A DNA stretch of 64,000 nucleotides from Adiantum capillus-veneris. Lineage: Eukaryota; Streptophyta; Polypodiopsida; Polypodiales; Pteridaceae. The notes below the pieces were generated by a model. That model was not told the origin of the DNA. It saw only the letters and a program-made list of their open reading frames with translations, and did not search any database. Position numbers and translations under genes: made by a program. Of this stretch, positions 25,271 to 37,650 are shown one piece after another (position 1 is the stretch's first letter; each line of letters opens with the position of its first letter). The stretch spans positions 53,045,209 through 53,109,208 of the forward strand of contig CM043971.1 of assembly GCA_014529385.2 (NCBI GenBank), written 5' to 3'.

Positions 25271-25417
25271 TGTAAGACAAGGGGAACCTAGGAGTCCACC
25301 ACCCAACCACCCACTATATAGCATGGCCCCTGGCCCTTTGCCCTAGTTGGACTCCCTTTCCACATTGCCTAGCCCGGCCTTGCCCTTGTCTAGTCCGGCC
25401 TTGCCGGTGTCCTAACA
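25271..25417 (-). repeat. Short 147-bp gypsy 3' LTR
   Basis: Read on the minus strand it starts TGTTAGGACACCGGCAAGG and ends GTCTTACA, with CTATATAG as a probable TATA box. A purine tract (AAGGGGGGAGTAA) lies just before it at 25418-25430. The LTR sits directly against copia copy 1 and interrupts its RT. Confidence 0.78.
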
Positions 25418-25428
25418 TTACTCCCCCC

Positions 25429-25650
25429 TTAAGAAGAGTTTTCTTCCTCGAAAACAAAAGTGGGGAACTTCTTCTTAAGAACACTAATGTTTTCCCAAGT
25501 GGCATCCTTCATGGATCCAGCTGTTTGGTTGCCCAGAACACTCTTCCGCAGGAGGTTCAATAAAACCAAGAGTAACATCTTGATTTTCCACATTGTTGTC
25601 CATTTGCAACCATCTAGTGTGTAGACTCCATTTAGAACGCACATGAACAT
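25429..25650 (-). pseudogene. Gypsy integrase/chromo end
   Basis: Ends GSMKDATWENISVLKKKFPT followed by FVFEEENSS, which is the terminal block of a plant gypsy integrase chromo-like tail, immediately upstream of the purine tract and LTR. A sister copy of this family ends at about 62890. Everything upstream on this strand is missing or unrecognisable. Confidence 0.7.
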
Positions 25651-26288
25651 GCTAAACGAGTTATCACGACAAAGATATACCTGAAAGAGTACCGCTTTTC
25701 AATTTCTGTGAAAGTAACTTGCTGACCTAACTCATCAGCCAAGTGTAAGTCCTTGACTTGTTCTCAAATTTCATCAGTAAACAACCCCACCCTAACGAGT
25801 GTCAAGGTTGAGAACCTGACTTATACATGAAGAGACTACCTAGTCGCAACATGCATTAATTGATAGTAAGTAAACTCCAAGAAGAGCAATAAATGCTTAT
25901 TGATTGGATTGCTTGGTGCTAATGTACGCACTTTGCATATCCTTTAGCCCAAGATTACACTTTGTAATCTGCCTATCCCCTTGGATACTGACAGTACTGA
26001 GGTGTGTTTCCCCCACGATTTACAGACAGTCTTCCCAGGTGACTGGTAAATGAGGATTTACAATAGCGTATAACATTGTCGAGGAATCAACAGTGTCCGG
26101 AATAACTATCGTGGTGAACTTGAAAAATCCACAAACACCCAAACTGAGCCATGACCTCTATTGGTGATTGGTAGACCCCAAAAGTAATCTCATAGAGATA
26201 CTGCACATAGAGTGCAAAATGCTTCATAAGCAATAACTTGAGGAATATGCATGCAGTTCCAAATCAGCCTTTGCTAAACACTAGGGCC
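25651..26288. other. Unassigned sequence left of intact copia element
   Basis: No open frame or domain recognised. It once joined 31477 directly, before copia copy 2 inserted. It may be internal sequence of one of the neighbouring gypsy remnants. Confidence 0.5.
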
Positions 26289-26293
26289 CATAA

Positions 26294-26520
26294 TGTTGGA
26301 ATTAGGGTTGCAGAGAAAAACATACAGCTTGGAGAAGACGAAGGAAGCTCAAGGCACACAATAGAGAGTGTGTTACTTAGTGTGCAATGGAAAGATAGTT
26401 AGCCCTAGAGTGATGGGCGTATATACAATGCACGGGGGAAAAAACCTCCTAAAGAGGGAAAAAATGCCCCGGCGGTCCTAGTGTGTTCACACACATCACT
26501 ACCACATGTATATGGTAACA
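26294..26520 (-). repeat. Copia copy 2 3' LTR
   Basis: 227 bp with TG..CA ends, bounded outside by CATAA. The purine tract is at 26521-26532 on the element-internal side. Confidence 0.93.
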
Positions 26521-26595
26521 AATCCCCCCTGGACAGATGCGGTGAACGAGAGCTGGCACATGAGTAAAGGGAAGTGCCATGCCTTGAGGACAGGA

Positions 26596-29500
26596 TCAGT
26601 CCACAAAGGGGAGTAAGCCCAAAGCTTTGCGGAAAGCTTCAAGCTTCTCACGAGACAATGCCTTTGTGAAAAGATCTGCAAGGTTGTCCTGTGTTGGCAC
26701 ATAAGCCAAGCTGATCTCTCCTGCTGAGAGCCTCTCCCTGACATAGTGGTAATGCACCTCAATGTGCTTTGTGCGAGCATGAAAAACTGGGTTCCTCGCA
26801 ACTGCCAATGCGCTCTGACTGTCAGTGTAGATAGTGTTGGCAGTGTCCTGTCCAACACCCAAGTCAGCCATAAGGCGTCTGAGCCATACACACTCAACCG
26901 TAGCTGTGAAGACTACCCTGTACTCAGCCACACAACTCGAAGTGGCCACAGTAGGTTGCTTCTTGCTCAACCATGATATACATGAACTGCCAAGCATGAA
27001 ACAAAAACCACTTGTGGACACTCGCGTGTCAAAACAACCAGCCCAATCTGAGTCCGAAAAAGCATGTAAGTCTGGCGGCAATGATCCCCCCTTGGGATAA
27101 AACAAGCCAAGATGTAAAGTGCCACTAAGGTAGCGGAAAATCCTCTTGACAGCCTGCCAATGCTTAGACCCTGGGCTATGCATAAATCTGCTGACCTGCG
27201 AGACTGCAAACTGAATATCTGGCCTCGTGTTGCATACATAAATGAGGCAGCCAACAACAGTTTGGTAAAGAGTGACATCAGCAGGATCGCCAGCATCATG
27301 TAGACTCAACTTCAAACCTGTTTCCATGGGAGTGGCAATAGGTTTGCAATCCTCAAGTCCAAACTTACATAGCAATGTCTCTATGTAACTTTTCTGACAC
27401 AAGGCAATACCACCATCACACTGCTTAAACTGTATACCCAAGTAATGATGCAACAGCCCCAAATCTTTCATCTTGAAAGTAGCATTCAAATCAGCCTTAA
27501 ATTCAGCAATATGTCTCTCATTTGGTCCAGTGATCAGCAAATCATCAACATAAAGAACCACAATGAGAAATACATCATCCTCACGCTTTACATACAATGT
27601 GCTTTCTGTTGGACTGTTACGAAAGCCTCGTTTAACCAAATGAGTGTCAGCTTTCTCATACCAAGCACGAGGAGATTGCTTCAACCCATACAAAGCCTTC
27701 TTACATTTGCACACTTTGTCCTCTTTTCCTTTTATGACAAAACCGCGAGGCTGCGTTACATAAACTTCCTCAAATATGTCACCATTCAAGAAAGCAGTAA
27801 CAATGTCTGATTGATGTACATCCCAACCAAAATGAGCTGCCAATGCACATAGAAAACGCACAGTAGTCATACGACAAGTGGGAGCAAAAGTCTCTTCATA
27901 ATCTATGCCTTTTTGTTGTGCATAACCCTTTGCAACAAGTCGAGCCTTATGGCGATCGATCTCACCATCCGGCTTGCGTTTCAACTTGTAAACCCACTTC
28001 GTACCAATGGCCTTTTTGCCAGGAGGCAAATCACATAAAGTCCATGTGTCATTCTCTATAAGTGCATCATATTCTGATTTCATGGCAGCAATCCAATTTT
28101 CTGAATTCTGTGCTTCATCAAAAGACAGAGGCTCCTCAACATCATGTAAACTAGACACAGCCAAAGCATAACAATCTGATGCATAAGATGCATGGCGAGA
28201 GCCTGAACGAGTACAACTAGATAAAGGTGCATCCAATTTACTGTCACGCAAAGTGTGCACCAGCCATTTTGGCATACCTCTAGCCCGCTCGTTTTCAGCC
28301 CTTTCCTCATCAAGTACATCATGTACATCTGCATCAGTAATAGGCTCTTCTAAAACATTTTCAGAAACCCCCATAGGCTGTACATTTGCCTCATTGGAAC
28401 TTAGATTCGTATTTCCACCACTGAAAAGAGGCAACAAAGTGTCATAAATGTCCTGTGAGCTTACATTACTGTCTCTAGTACATGACAGCAAGGGCTGAAC
28501 AGAGTCTTCCACAAACACTACATCCCGTGAAACCAGAATACGTTTTGTTTGCGGATGATACAACCTGTAACCTTTGCTTTCAGCACTATAACCAACAAAA
28601 ATACATTTGACAGCCTTATCATCCAATTTTCTGCGCTGCACTTGTGGCACCAAAGCATATGCCAAACAGCCAAAAACACGCATGTGCTCAATAGAAGGTT
28701 TTCTATCATGCCATGCTTCATATGGAGTAATAGACTGCAAAGCTTTCGTAGGACACCTGTTAAGTACATAAGTGGCACACATGATGGCCTCAAGCCAAAA
28801 AGAATGCGGCAAAGCTTGACTTTTGACCATACATCGTGCCATTTCCATTAGTGACCTGTTTTTCCTCTCAGCAACACCATTTTGCTGAGGTGTATAAGGC
28901 ACTGTACATTGGTGTTTTATCCCACGACTAGCCAGAAATGCATTAAATTCATGAGACATATACTCCCCCCCTCGATCGGAACGGAGGGTGCCCATAGTAC
29001 ATTTTGAGACATTTTCAGCCATAGCCAAAAATTGTTTGAAGCACATAAAAACTTCGGACTTCGCTTTAAGCGGAAATACCCATGCATGCCTGGAGTAATC
29101 ATCAATGAAAGTCACGAAGTACAACTAATTGCCCAAGGACGGAGTTTGCATGGGCCCACAAACATCACTATGCACAAGCTGCAACCTGCATGTGGCCCTA
29201 ACTGAACCATCCTTTGGAAACTTAGAACGCTGCATTTTACCCAGAATACAGCCTTCACAAACATGTTTGACAGGTGCTTCAAGAGGCGGCAAAGAAGCAA
29301 CCATATCAGATTTCTGCAAACGCAGCAAACTGGCAAAATTCAGATGACCAAAACGTGCATGCCAAAGTTTTGCATCTGAAATAGCCCTTGAATCTACAAC
29401 AGTATTTGCAAAATTTTGTCCACACTTGTCATACAAAGTGAGCTTATACAGCCCACGGCACAAAACCCCAGATGCAACAATTTCATCACCAAAACTGAGA

Positions 29501-30882
29501 TCATGAACTGTACATCTGTCATCCACAAATTTGACTACAAGTCCAAGTCTAGCAAGTGCAGATACAGACAAGAGATTCTTCTTGATCCCAGGTACATAAA
29601 GTGCATCAACAAGTGTGAAGGAACTACCATTAGCAGCAGTGAGCACAATCTTTCCAACTCCCTGAACTGGATAAGAGGCGTTGTTGGCACAAGTGACTGA
29701 ATTCCCATGAGGGACAGACTCGAGAGAGGTAAACAATTCACGATGTGAGGTAATGTGCTTTGTAGCACCACTGTCGAAATACCACACATGTGAATCTGCA
29801 GCAACTAACAAGCATGCATCATGGACAGCAGGATTGTAAGTGCACTCTGCGCTAAAAGCCCATTCTGCATCAACATCAGCATCACAATCTCCTTTCACAG
29901 AAGACTCAACAATGGCTGCATTTGTAGTGGAACCAGCATTTGCAGTGGAACCACCCTCTTTCTTCTTAGCCTCTTTGGCCTTCAACTTAGGACACGACTT
30001 GATCAAGTGATCATTGGCTTTACAATAATGGCAACGCATCTTCTTTTTGCCCTTATCACCAGAATTGCCAGACGAAGTGCTGCCAGTAGAAGCATTAGGA
30101 ACAGAATTTTTGCCACTCGCAGCAGAACCATAAGAAGTGGCTGCATTACTGTTACCACCCTTTCTTTGAGAAGCAATAAAAGCCTGTTCAACTGCACGCT
30201 GCCTAGTCCTGTTTTTTCTAGAAAGTGACTCTTGCAACAGCAATGTGCATAATGCATCAAGCTTGACAACTTCAGGATTTCCTTGGGTCATGAGTCTCCA
30301 AGTACTAGCAAAAGTCTGGTAGGAATCTGGTAAGGCATCAAGAACAGTCTGCACAAGGGAACTGTCCGAAATGACTTCACCTGCAGAAATGAGTTGCTCA
30401 TTGATATCCTTGACACTAGCAAGGAAAGTGTCCATATCATCTTCCTCATGCATAATCTTCGACTCTAGCTCTTTACGCAGCAAAGCAATTTTAGCCTCAT
30501 TGCGGCTTGCATAAAGACCTGCTAGAATATCCCAAGCCTGTTTTGCAGATTTTGCTGAACGGATGTGAGGAATAATGGTGCGCTTCACAGACAACGCAAT
30601 CAATGCATGAGCCTGCGCATCCTTAACATCCCAACGAGCTTGTTCTGCCGTAGGCAAAACAACTCTAACAGCTGCAATCCTTGCAGCAATACCTGCAACA
30701 TCCTCAACATCGCCTACATCTTCAGAACCAGGACGTACATCAATGCCCTGCACAATGTTCCAGACACCTTTTGACACAAGAACATGTTGCATCATATAAG
30801 CCCACATAGGGTAGTTGTCCCCATCCAACCTGTCCTCAGCAGCAAACATCTTGAACACATCTGTGTTGTTGTTGTCAGCCAT
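26596..30882 (-). pseudogene. Copia copy 2 gag-pol, one premature stop
   Basis: Starts at ATG 30880-30882 (MADNNNTDVFKMF); an upstream ATG in frame lies in the leader. Domain order is gag with UBN2-like text, CCHC knuckle CHYCKANDHLIKSC (about 30033-29992), protease DSGATKH, integrase zinc region (HARFGHLNF with CEGCILGK) and integrase core (FIDDYSRHAW, then TPQQNGVAERKN). RT follows (SDIVTAFLNGD, LYVDDLLITG) and then RNase H (FSDSDWAGC, VAEYRVV). The frame is open for about 1430 codons except for TAG at 29125-29127, between PSLGN and LYFVTFIDDYSR. Related copy 4 has a Tyr codon there. One base therefore separates it from a full polyprotein. RNase H has SSCVAEY where SSTEAEY is usual. Confidence 0.93.
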
Positions 30883-31244
30883 GGTAAATGCTGCACCTGA
30901 TGTGAAAACTGCTCGAAAATAGGAGAAATGGAGCGGGAACAACTTGTGCTATATAGCACAAACCGTAGAAGACTATAAGGCACCTGTTATGCAGAAAACG
31001 GCACTGACAGAAAATCTGCACAAAATGACGAAATAGCATGTGCAGTACTGCCCGTAGTGGAAACGGAGGCCGAAATGAGCCCAAATCAAAATTCTGAGCA
31101 GACCAAGCTCTTCGAGCTGTCCCAAAATATTTGTCGACCTGCGAACGCTCGCCAAAGCTCACTGAAATCGGAGAAAGTGAGCAGGCGTGTGCTGGAGCAG
31201 CTGGCGACTAAGCCCGGGAGGACGTGACCTGCTCTGATACCAAT

Positions 31245-31471
31245 TGTTGGAATTAGGGTTGCAGAGAAAAACACACAGCTTGGAGAAGACGAAGGAAGCT
31301 CAAGGCACACAATAGAGAGTGTGTTACTTAGTGTGCAATGGAAAGATAGTTAGCCCTAGAGTGATGGGCGTATATACAATGCACGGGGGAAAAAACCTCC
31401 TAAAGAGGGAAAAAATGCCCCGGCGGTCCTAGTGTGTTCACACACATCACTACCACATGTATATGGTAACA
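31245..31471 (-). repeat. Copia copy 2 5' LTR
   Basis: 227 bp, TG..CA, followed outward by CATAA. On the inner side the minus strand reads ATTGGTATCAGAGC, placing the tRNA-iMet site two bases after the LTR. Confidence 0.93.
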
Positions 31472-31476
31472 CATAA

Positions 31477-34010
31477 CACCTAGTGTGCATGCATTTAGCA
31501 AAAAACAGATCTGAACCTGTATGTCCATGGTGATCCTTGCCAATACTTAGGGCAAATGTGATGCACCTAGCACACATTAAAAAGGAATGGAAATAGTGCT
31601 GAAAGAAAGTAAATACTTTCAGTTGCAATCGTGTGCAAGCCTTGCTGAAATGTCTGGACCATAATAGGAGGTGAAACATTGATCACTTCTAGGTACAAAC
31701 AATGAAACTTTTTCATTAACAACTTAGAGCTTTGCTATATGTATAAACAACCATCTGTAATGTTGTTTAGCAGTACCTGTTCATGAACAAGTCATTCTAA
31801 GTATCCGACTTTTTGGCCATGAAATTGCTCCTGATACGTCGTGCTGAAAAATGGTCTAGAAAACAGATGTGACGGTCGCCTGGATTAGCTCCTTGCACAT
31901 TTGCAACCTCTCTTTTTGATACCCTAGACGAGAATACATTAGCCATCTATACTCTTGGATTCGATTGAGTTTTAGCATAGCTTCATAGGCCTTCAAAATT
32001 TCATCTAAAGGTTCAAAGACTATGTCCACCAAGACTGAACCACTTGAGTCAATCTCTGACTTTTTTGCTCCCTTTGCGTCTTTCTTAATTTCTTGCTCAT
32101 GTTTAAATTTTTCTTTTTTTATTTAGTTATGTTTCTAAAGCTGTTTTCTCTGTCAGCCTCTTCGCTTTCATTTTGTCCCTTTTGGCTTTCCATGATTTTC
32201 TTCCTGTTCTCACCGATAAGTTTTTGATTTTTGTTTGAGGTGACAATGTGGGTTCCTCGGCCGGTTTGTTTTTGACAGCATCTTGAGCTTGAGCTCAAGT
32301 CATCACCTTCAAAGGAATTGTGGGTTCTATTTTGGATCCCCTTGGCAAAGGCATCATTCCTACAACATTCATTGTTGCTTTCCCCTTGTAGTATGGATTC
32401 TTAGCACAGTGTTGAAGTAGATGTGCTCTCCCACAACCGTCATAGAATAAAAATATTTCTATTTGTCGACCCTTGTTTGGACAACCTTGTGCCCAATGGT
32501 TACCTCCACATTCATAGCATGGACCTTCTTGTTTTATAGCGGGTGATCTAGCCAATGGTTGTTCTTGCCTGGTAAGAATATTCTTTGAACCATACTCATG
32601 ATTCGCTATGAACATGAGCGTATTGCATCCATGGAGTACTGGTTTTTCACAAGTTGTGGCACATGTGTTGGCTAAATGTAGTTGACTAGTACTCTACCAT
32701 CATTTAAAAGAGGTGTTTGCTACCCTAGCATACATTGTGGTTTTGGTTGAGTGTTACACCATGGAGTAGGGTAATCCCCTCCACAAGTCTCACATCTCCT
32801 CATTTGAGGTTGTCACACATTCAGGTTCTGTTTGTAGCTTTGGTTTATTCTTCTAATCGCCTTCTCGTCAATGCTTGGTTCCCAAGGAGTTTGAACATAT
32901 CTCTTTGTTTTTGATTCGCTCTTCGAAGACGAGACACTACTAGTCACGTTGTCTGTATTTTTAGTCACCTCTCCGTAGGCCTTGCAATTGTCAACTAGAT
33001 ATAGAGCTTCTCTAGTGACTTGCTCGAACGCCGTGCATCCTTTCAAATGCATGTCCTTTTTTAGAGTTTCATTTCTCAAGCCCTCTATAAAATGAATAAT
33101 CTCTCATCTTGTGGTAGCTCTCTCATAGGACATCTGTCTATGTACTATTTGAAGAAAAGTAGAGCTTCCTTCACTTTTTCATCCTTTTTCTGTTTGAAAG
33201 TGTTGTGCTTGATTCTCCTTTTAGAGAACTCCTTTATGAATTCTTGCAAGAGTTGTGCTATGTTGGGAAAATAATCTCTATTTAGTGGTTGTAACCAAGT
33301 CAAGGCTATTCCTTCCAATGTCAACCCAAATCCCTCATACTGAGTATGGGAATTTGCAATCTGTTCAGCTCTCAAAACTTGTTTGAAGAGTGATACATGA
33401 GCATATGGATCCCCTGACCCATTGTACTTTGTCTCGACACATTGTGCCACTTGATATGGTCTTAATTATTGTGGTTCAGTCACCAATCTAACCAGTTTGT
33501 GGTCTCTTGGAAAGACGTCTCTCGTTCTTTTCTCTCGTCTTGGAGAAAATCCCGGTGGCATCCTCTCTCATATGTGCTCTGACATGATTTTTCACTGGAA
33601 GTAAATAGAGATCGGAGTACCCTTGTATGTTTATCGTTCTAAGTCAATGGATCAATAAGTATGTACTCACGTCCATACTTATCTACCATCAAAACTTGCA
33701 CTCCTGGGACATCTGTATATGTAAATGCATAGAGGTTCTTATGGGTGGTCAACTCTCTCGCATTGGGTTCTACACACTTGTAGAAGATATCTGAAACCCC
33801 GTTTATGAACCTATACAAGCCCTCATGGGTGTAATCTGTAAGCACTCTCATGGATTTGTTGGTTTTGATGAATTTCATGTTCAGTCTGTTGATCGGAGGA
33901 TGCCTCTCCTCTAGGTATTCTCCCAATCCCAATGTTGAAGGCATTGCAACGTTTCTTGCATTTTTCATATCTATGAGTGGAGTAGAAAACCTTGGTGGTG
34001 GATTTGTCAT
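31477..34010 (-). pseudogene. Tat/Athila-like gypsy gag remnant
   Basis: Gag in pieces on the minus strand. The N-terminal segment is at 33639-34010 (NPPPRFSTPLIDMKNARN). The retrotransposon-gag core is at 33145-33450 (YNGSGDPYAHVSLFKQVL, GIALTWLQPL). A linker follows at 32813-33079. A knuckle region at 32295-32615 has CYECGGNHWAQGC, a C-x2-C-x3-H-x4-C variant, and a second degenerate knuckle (YDGCGRAHLLQHC, first Cys replaced). Protease, RT and integrase are not recognisable between 32295 and 31477 or across the copia insertion. Lineage rests on the tRNA-Asp primer site and on the gag type. Confidence 0.75.
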
Positions 34011-34429
34011 AATTAAGGCTCACTCAAGACTCTCAAGATAGTACTTAACAAGCCCACTTTGGCTTAGTGCAACTTATCTCTTTTTTGCCCCTGATTAGGT
34101 CTCTCAAAAGTCAGGTCTTTGGAAACTGGTCCTCAGGTAACCTAAAAGTTTGGAATTAGGAAACCTAAAAAAATTCAGCTCTAGGTGTGTTATATTGCTT
34201 GCAAGCTTTCTCCCTGCCTATACCTGACTTAATTTGGAGTTGTCTATCAAAAATTAGAGCGATTTTAGTGAATTGCACTTGAAACAACACTCAAAACAGT
34301 TTCAAGACCAGCACACGGGAACTTTGGTTTGTATCTTAGTCTCCATAAGGTATTTTTAGCCCAAACTTGAGATTTGAGATATACTCAAGTATGTCTACAA
34401 GATCATCAAGTGAGCTAACCCCACTATGT

Positions 34430-36445
34430 TGAGGTACATGGATCGGGACCCATGTTCCTCTATCAAATTTTGACAGTATGTAGACAAGGTCATATGTAGG
34501 CTCTGTACCAATTTTCATCAAATTCTGAGGTTGGGGTATATGGATCGCGATCCATGTGCAACCACATCTAGACTTGATCTCTTGGCAGCCTGTTGCACTC
34601 TATGTTCACAAGCTAAATCTCAAATCTTTTTGGATTTGGACTTGTTTTGACAGGTCAAATGCTCCATACTTGATCTACACTACGGGTTTCAACCTGTCAC
34701 ATGTTTTGCTCCCTTTTGCTGATTTTTTTCCAAAATTGGACTTGGGGATATGTTCTCTTATGTATGCACTACTGATTTGGAAAATTTTAGGTCAAGCTGT
34801 CAATATGGGAACATGGATCGCGCTCCATGTTTGGAGGCCAAATTGACTTTTCTTGGTACCATCAGAATTAGCATGTGACTAGTAGGTCCCATGGCATCAG
34901 AAATTTCTAAAAATGGAACTCTGGATTGAAAATCAGGTCAATTGTGGCACTTTGTCAGAATGCTTTATAGTTCTAGGCTTTTGACTTGATTTCTGATATC
35001 CAAATTCATTTTTGAAAAGACTACTAGATTCCCTGTGATGTGCTCTTGTGTCAAATGATAATGAAACTTGGCACACAGCTTGTCTTGGGTCTAGTATGGT
35101 TTTTGTGTAATTTAGACTTGTTTAGGTCAGGAAAAAGTCAATCCCTAGGTCTAATTTAGGGTTTTCACCTTAAACTATCTTTTTGCCCTTTTGACCCACT
35201 TTTTGAACTTTTTTGACAATGCTTCTTTGAGGACTTTTGTTCACAATGGTTTCTGCTATACAAGCTGGAAAAGTCTATGTCCAAAGATTTCTCAGGGGGT
35301 CATGGATCGCGATCCATGTTCCACCACTTTTGGATCTGAATTTTGGTGTGTTGATAGCTTATGATCTTTGTAGCTTGCTCATCCACAAATTTTTGAATTT
35401 GGATCAGTTTTGCCCAACCAAAAGTGACTTCTACAGTCTGTTGTAGCGATTTTGAGAATGTTCTGTTTTTGGCTCTTTTGACCAATTTTTACAACTTTTT
35501 TGCATATGGTTCTTTTGGGAAAAGTCTTTGTTTATGTTTCAACTACCTACTGCTCAAATCTCAGTCAAAAATCTTGAGGAGACGCGATCCATGTTCCATC
35601 AAATCTGAACACCAAATTTAGCATGACGATTACCTGCAGTGTCATTAGTCTACTCCACCACTTCTTTTTGAATTTGGACAACTTTTTCTCAGTCAAAAGT
35701 GAGTTTTTCAGTCTGCCCTATGGTTTTTGACTAGTTTCTGCTTTTGGCTATTTTGACCAACATTTCGTAGTTTTTTGACATTGTGCCTTTTGGGAAAGTT
35801 GTTCCAAATGGTATCAGCTATCTATCGGTCTTTATAGCCAAAGATCATGATGATGTACATGGATCGCAATCCATGTTTGAACTCATTTTGACATGAAACT
35901 AGGTCAACTTATAGTTCATGTCATGGTGACATTCTTTCCCAAATCTTTTTAAATTTGAATCATTTTTGCCCAACTGAAAGCAAAATTTTGTGTCTGCTTT
36001 GCAGATTTTGGCTATCTGACAAAATTTTGGTGTTTTAATTAAGTTTTTGCAATTTTTTGCTATGGTCCCTTTTGGCATAGTTGTTCCACTAGTTAACAGG
36101 GATGTACTTGTCAAATATCAATCCCAAATGTAAAAAAGGTACATGGATTGCGATCCATGTTCCACCACTTCTAAACATGAAATTTGGTCAGCAGTATGTC
36201 TGCACTTTGTGGATGTCAGATTTTCACTTCTTTTTTAATTTGGATTCGAAAAAGTTGAAAAATCCCAAATTTTATGTTTAAAATGCCTGTTTTGTTGTTT
36301 TTGCCCTATTAGCCATTCTGATATGATTTTTGAGTTTTTCTTTCAAGAAAACCCGATCAGAGCAAGATCCCACTGATGCACAATCTCATTGGTCACTTTT
36401 TTGCAAAATTGGTATGTGGGGCTCATGGATTGCGATCCATGTTCC
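34430..36445 (-). repeat. Leader array with ~280-bp period and central palindromes
   Basis: Between gag and the primer-binding site lies a 3-kb noncoding leader. A palindromic motif close to CATGGATCGCGATCCATG recurs at about 34434, 34540, 34811, 35301, 35581 (half), 35857, 36141 and 36424. Spacings are 106, 271, 490, 280, 276, 284 and 283. Text between motifs is also related (TTTTTGAATTTGGATC, CCAACCAAAAGTGA), so this is a diverged tandem array. The palindromes are better kept than the rest. Confidence 0.85.
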
Positions 36446-36972
36446 TCCACAGAATCTGGCCAAACTTTTCATGTTGCTTATAGAGAGTCTGCTAATGCCC
36501 TTGATCCACAAATTTTTGAATTTGGATCACTTTTCTACCATCAAATTTTAACAATTTCAAAGTTATGGTCATTTCGGCCAAAATAAAGTTTTCACCCCTT
36601 TTTCCCTCAATCTTTTAGCCCAAATTTGTTGGGGGTAGTTTCTACTTACTCCACTCCTAAGTACTGAAATGAAACATGGAAGAAAAACAAACAAAACGAA
36701 ACAAAATAAAGTCGTAACGAAAAACAGTACAACACTCTGAAAGTAACAAGAAAATCAAAGAATGAAATGCTTTTGGCTATCTCACTCATCACAACTCTCT
36801 TTACCTCTCGAGAATAGTCCTAGTAAGTCCTCGACTTCTAGACTCTATCAACAAATACTAAACCCCGTGTCTAGCTGCTTCACTGATAATTTGTAAATGG
36901 AATGGAAAGACAAATATTCAAAATAGAATGCTCTAGATACGCACTAGGTCACTCACCATCTAAGGATCATAT

Positions 36973-36989
36973 CCCCGACAACGGCGCCA
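36973..36989 (-). other. Primer-binding site, tRNA-Asp type
   Basis: On the minus strand TGGCGCCGTTGTCGGGG differs at one base from the complement of the 3' end of plant tRNA-Asp. Athila and Tat-lineage gypsy elements use that primer. Confidence 0.8.
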
Positions 36990-36990
36990 A

Positions 36991-37650
36991 TGTTAATGGG
37001 TCACCACAACGGACGTCTATAGCATAGCTATCGACACTGAGATAATGTAAAAACTTCCTTGACTCTTTCAAGTTGTCAATCTCAAGAAGTGAACCTTAAC
37101 AAGCAATCACACCAACTCAACGAGCAAAACAACACTCAATGATCAGGGAAATCTGTTTATGTCTTTTCTCACCGCTCTAGGTCATCACGCCAGGTCGGCA
37201 CTCGAACAGACTCTAAATGCAACAAAACTTTAGGAGGAGGTCTAGGACACCTAGGGGCACTATCCTACCAAGTCTAGTTGCAATCTGACAAGGTATCAAA
37301 ATCACGATCGATCATGAAAAAGGTCTTAAAAATTGCAACAAAACATACCAAAACTATAGCCCTATGGTCTAAGAACACTCTCATATGGTCAAAACATAAA
37401 AAAATAGTGATTTAAGCACGCAAATTTTAAGATTAGGCTCAATAACACGTAGTCGTGAACCTCAACAAAACTGACAATGCTTACACTTAATTGAAAGAGC
37501 ACGAAAATAGGAACACAATGCAAGTTTCAAAATAAAAAACGGATTACCCAATCATTAGAAAAGTTGATTACAAGTTGGAACTTTGTAGTCGCTTGAGCGT
37601 GGAACTCATGTGTAAGAGGGAAATTGGACTGTACCATGACTAAGTGCGTG
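36991..37650 (-). repeat. Tat/Athila-like 5' LTR (right end uncertain)
   Basis: Plus-strand text starts TGTTAATGGGTCACCAC one base beyond the primer-binding site, so the LTR ends ..GACCCATTAACA on the element strand. No second LTR is in the window, so the outer edge near 37650 is a guess. Confidence 0.55.

Larger units (their letters stand above)
26294..31471 (-). mobile_element. Nearly intact Ty1/copia element (copy 2)
   Basis: Complete structure of 5178 bp: LTRs 31245-31471 (5') and 26294-26520 (3'), and a 5-bp target duplication CATAA at 26289-26293 and 31472-31476. The primer-binding site is at 31231-31242 (TGGTATCAGAGC on the minus strand), and a purine tract (CCAGGGGGGATT) lies beside the 3' LTR. 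The LTRs are the same length, 227 bp, and by eye differ at one base (C/T at 31274 against 26323). Insertion was therefore recent relative to the other copies here. It has a single gag-pol frame with one internal stop. Confidence 0.95.

Noticed and set aside
34430-36445. CRISPR-like array, because of regular spacing of an 18-base palindrome
   Set aside because: Spacing is about 280 bp, the text between motifs is itself repetitive, and the setting is a plant retrotransposon leader.
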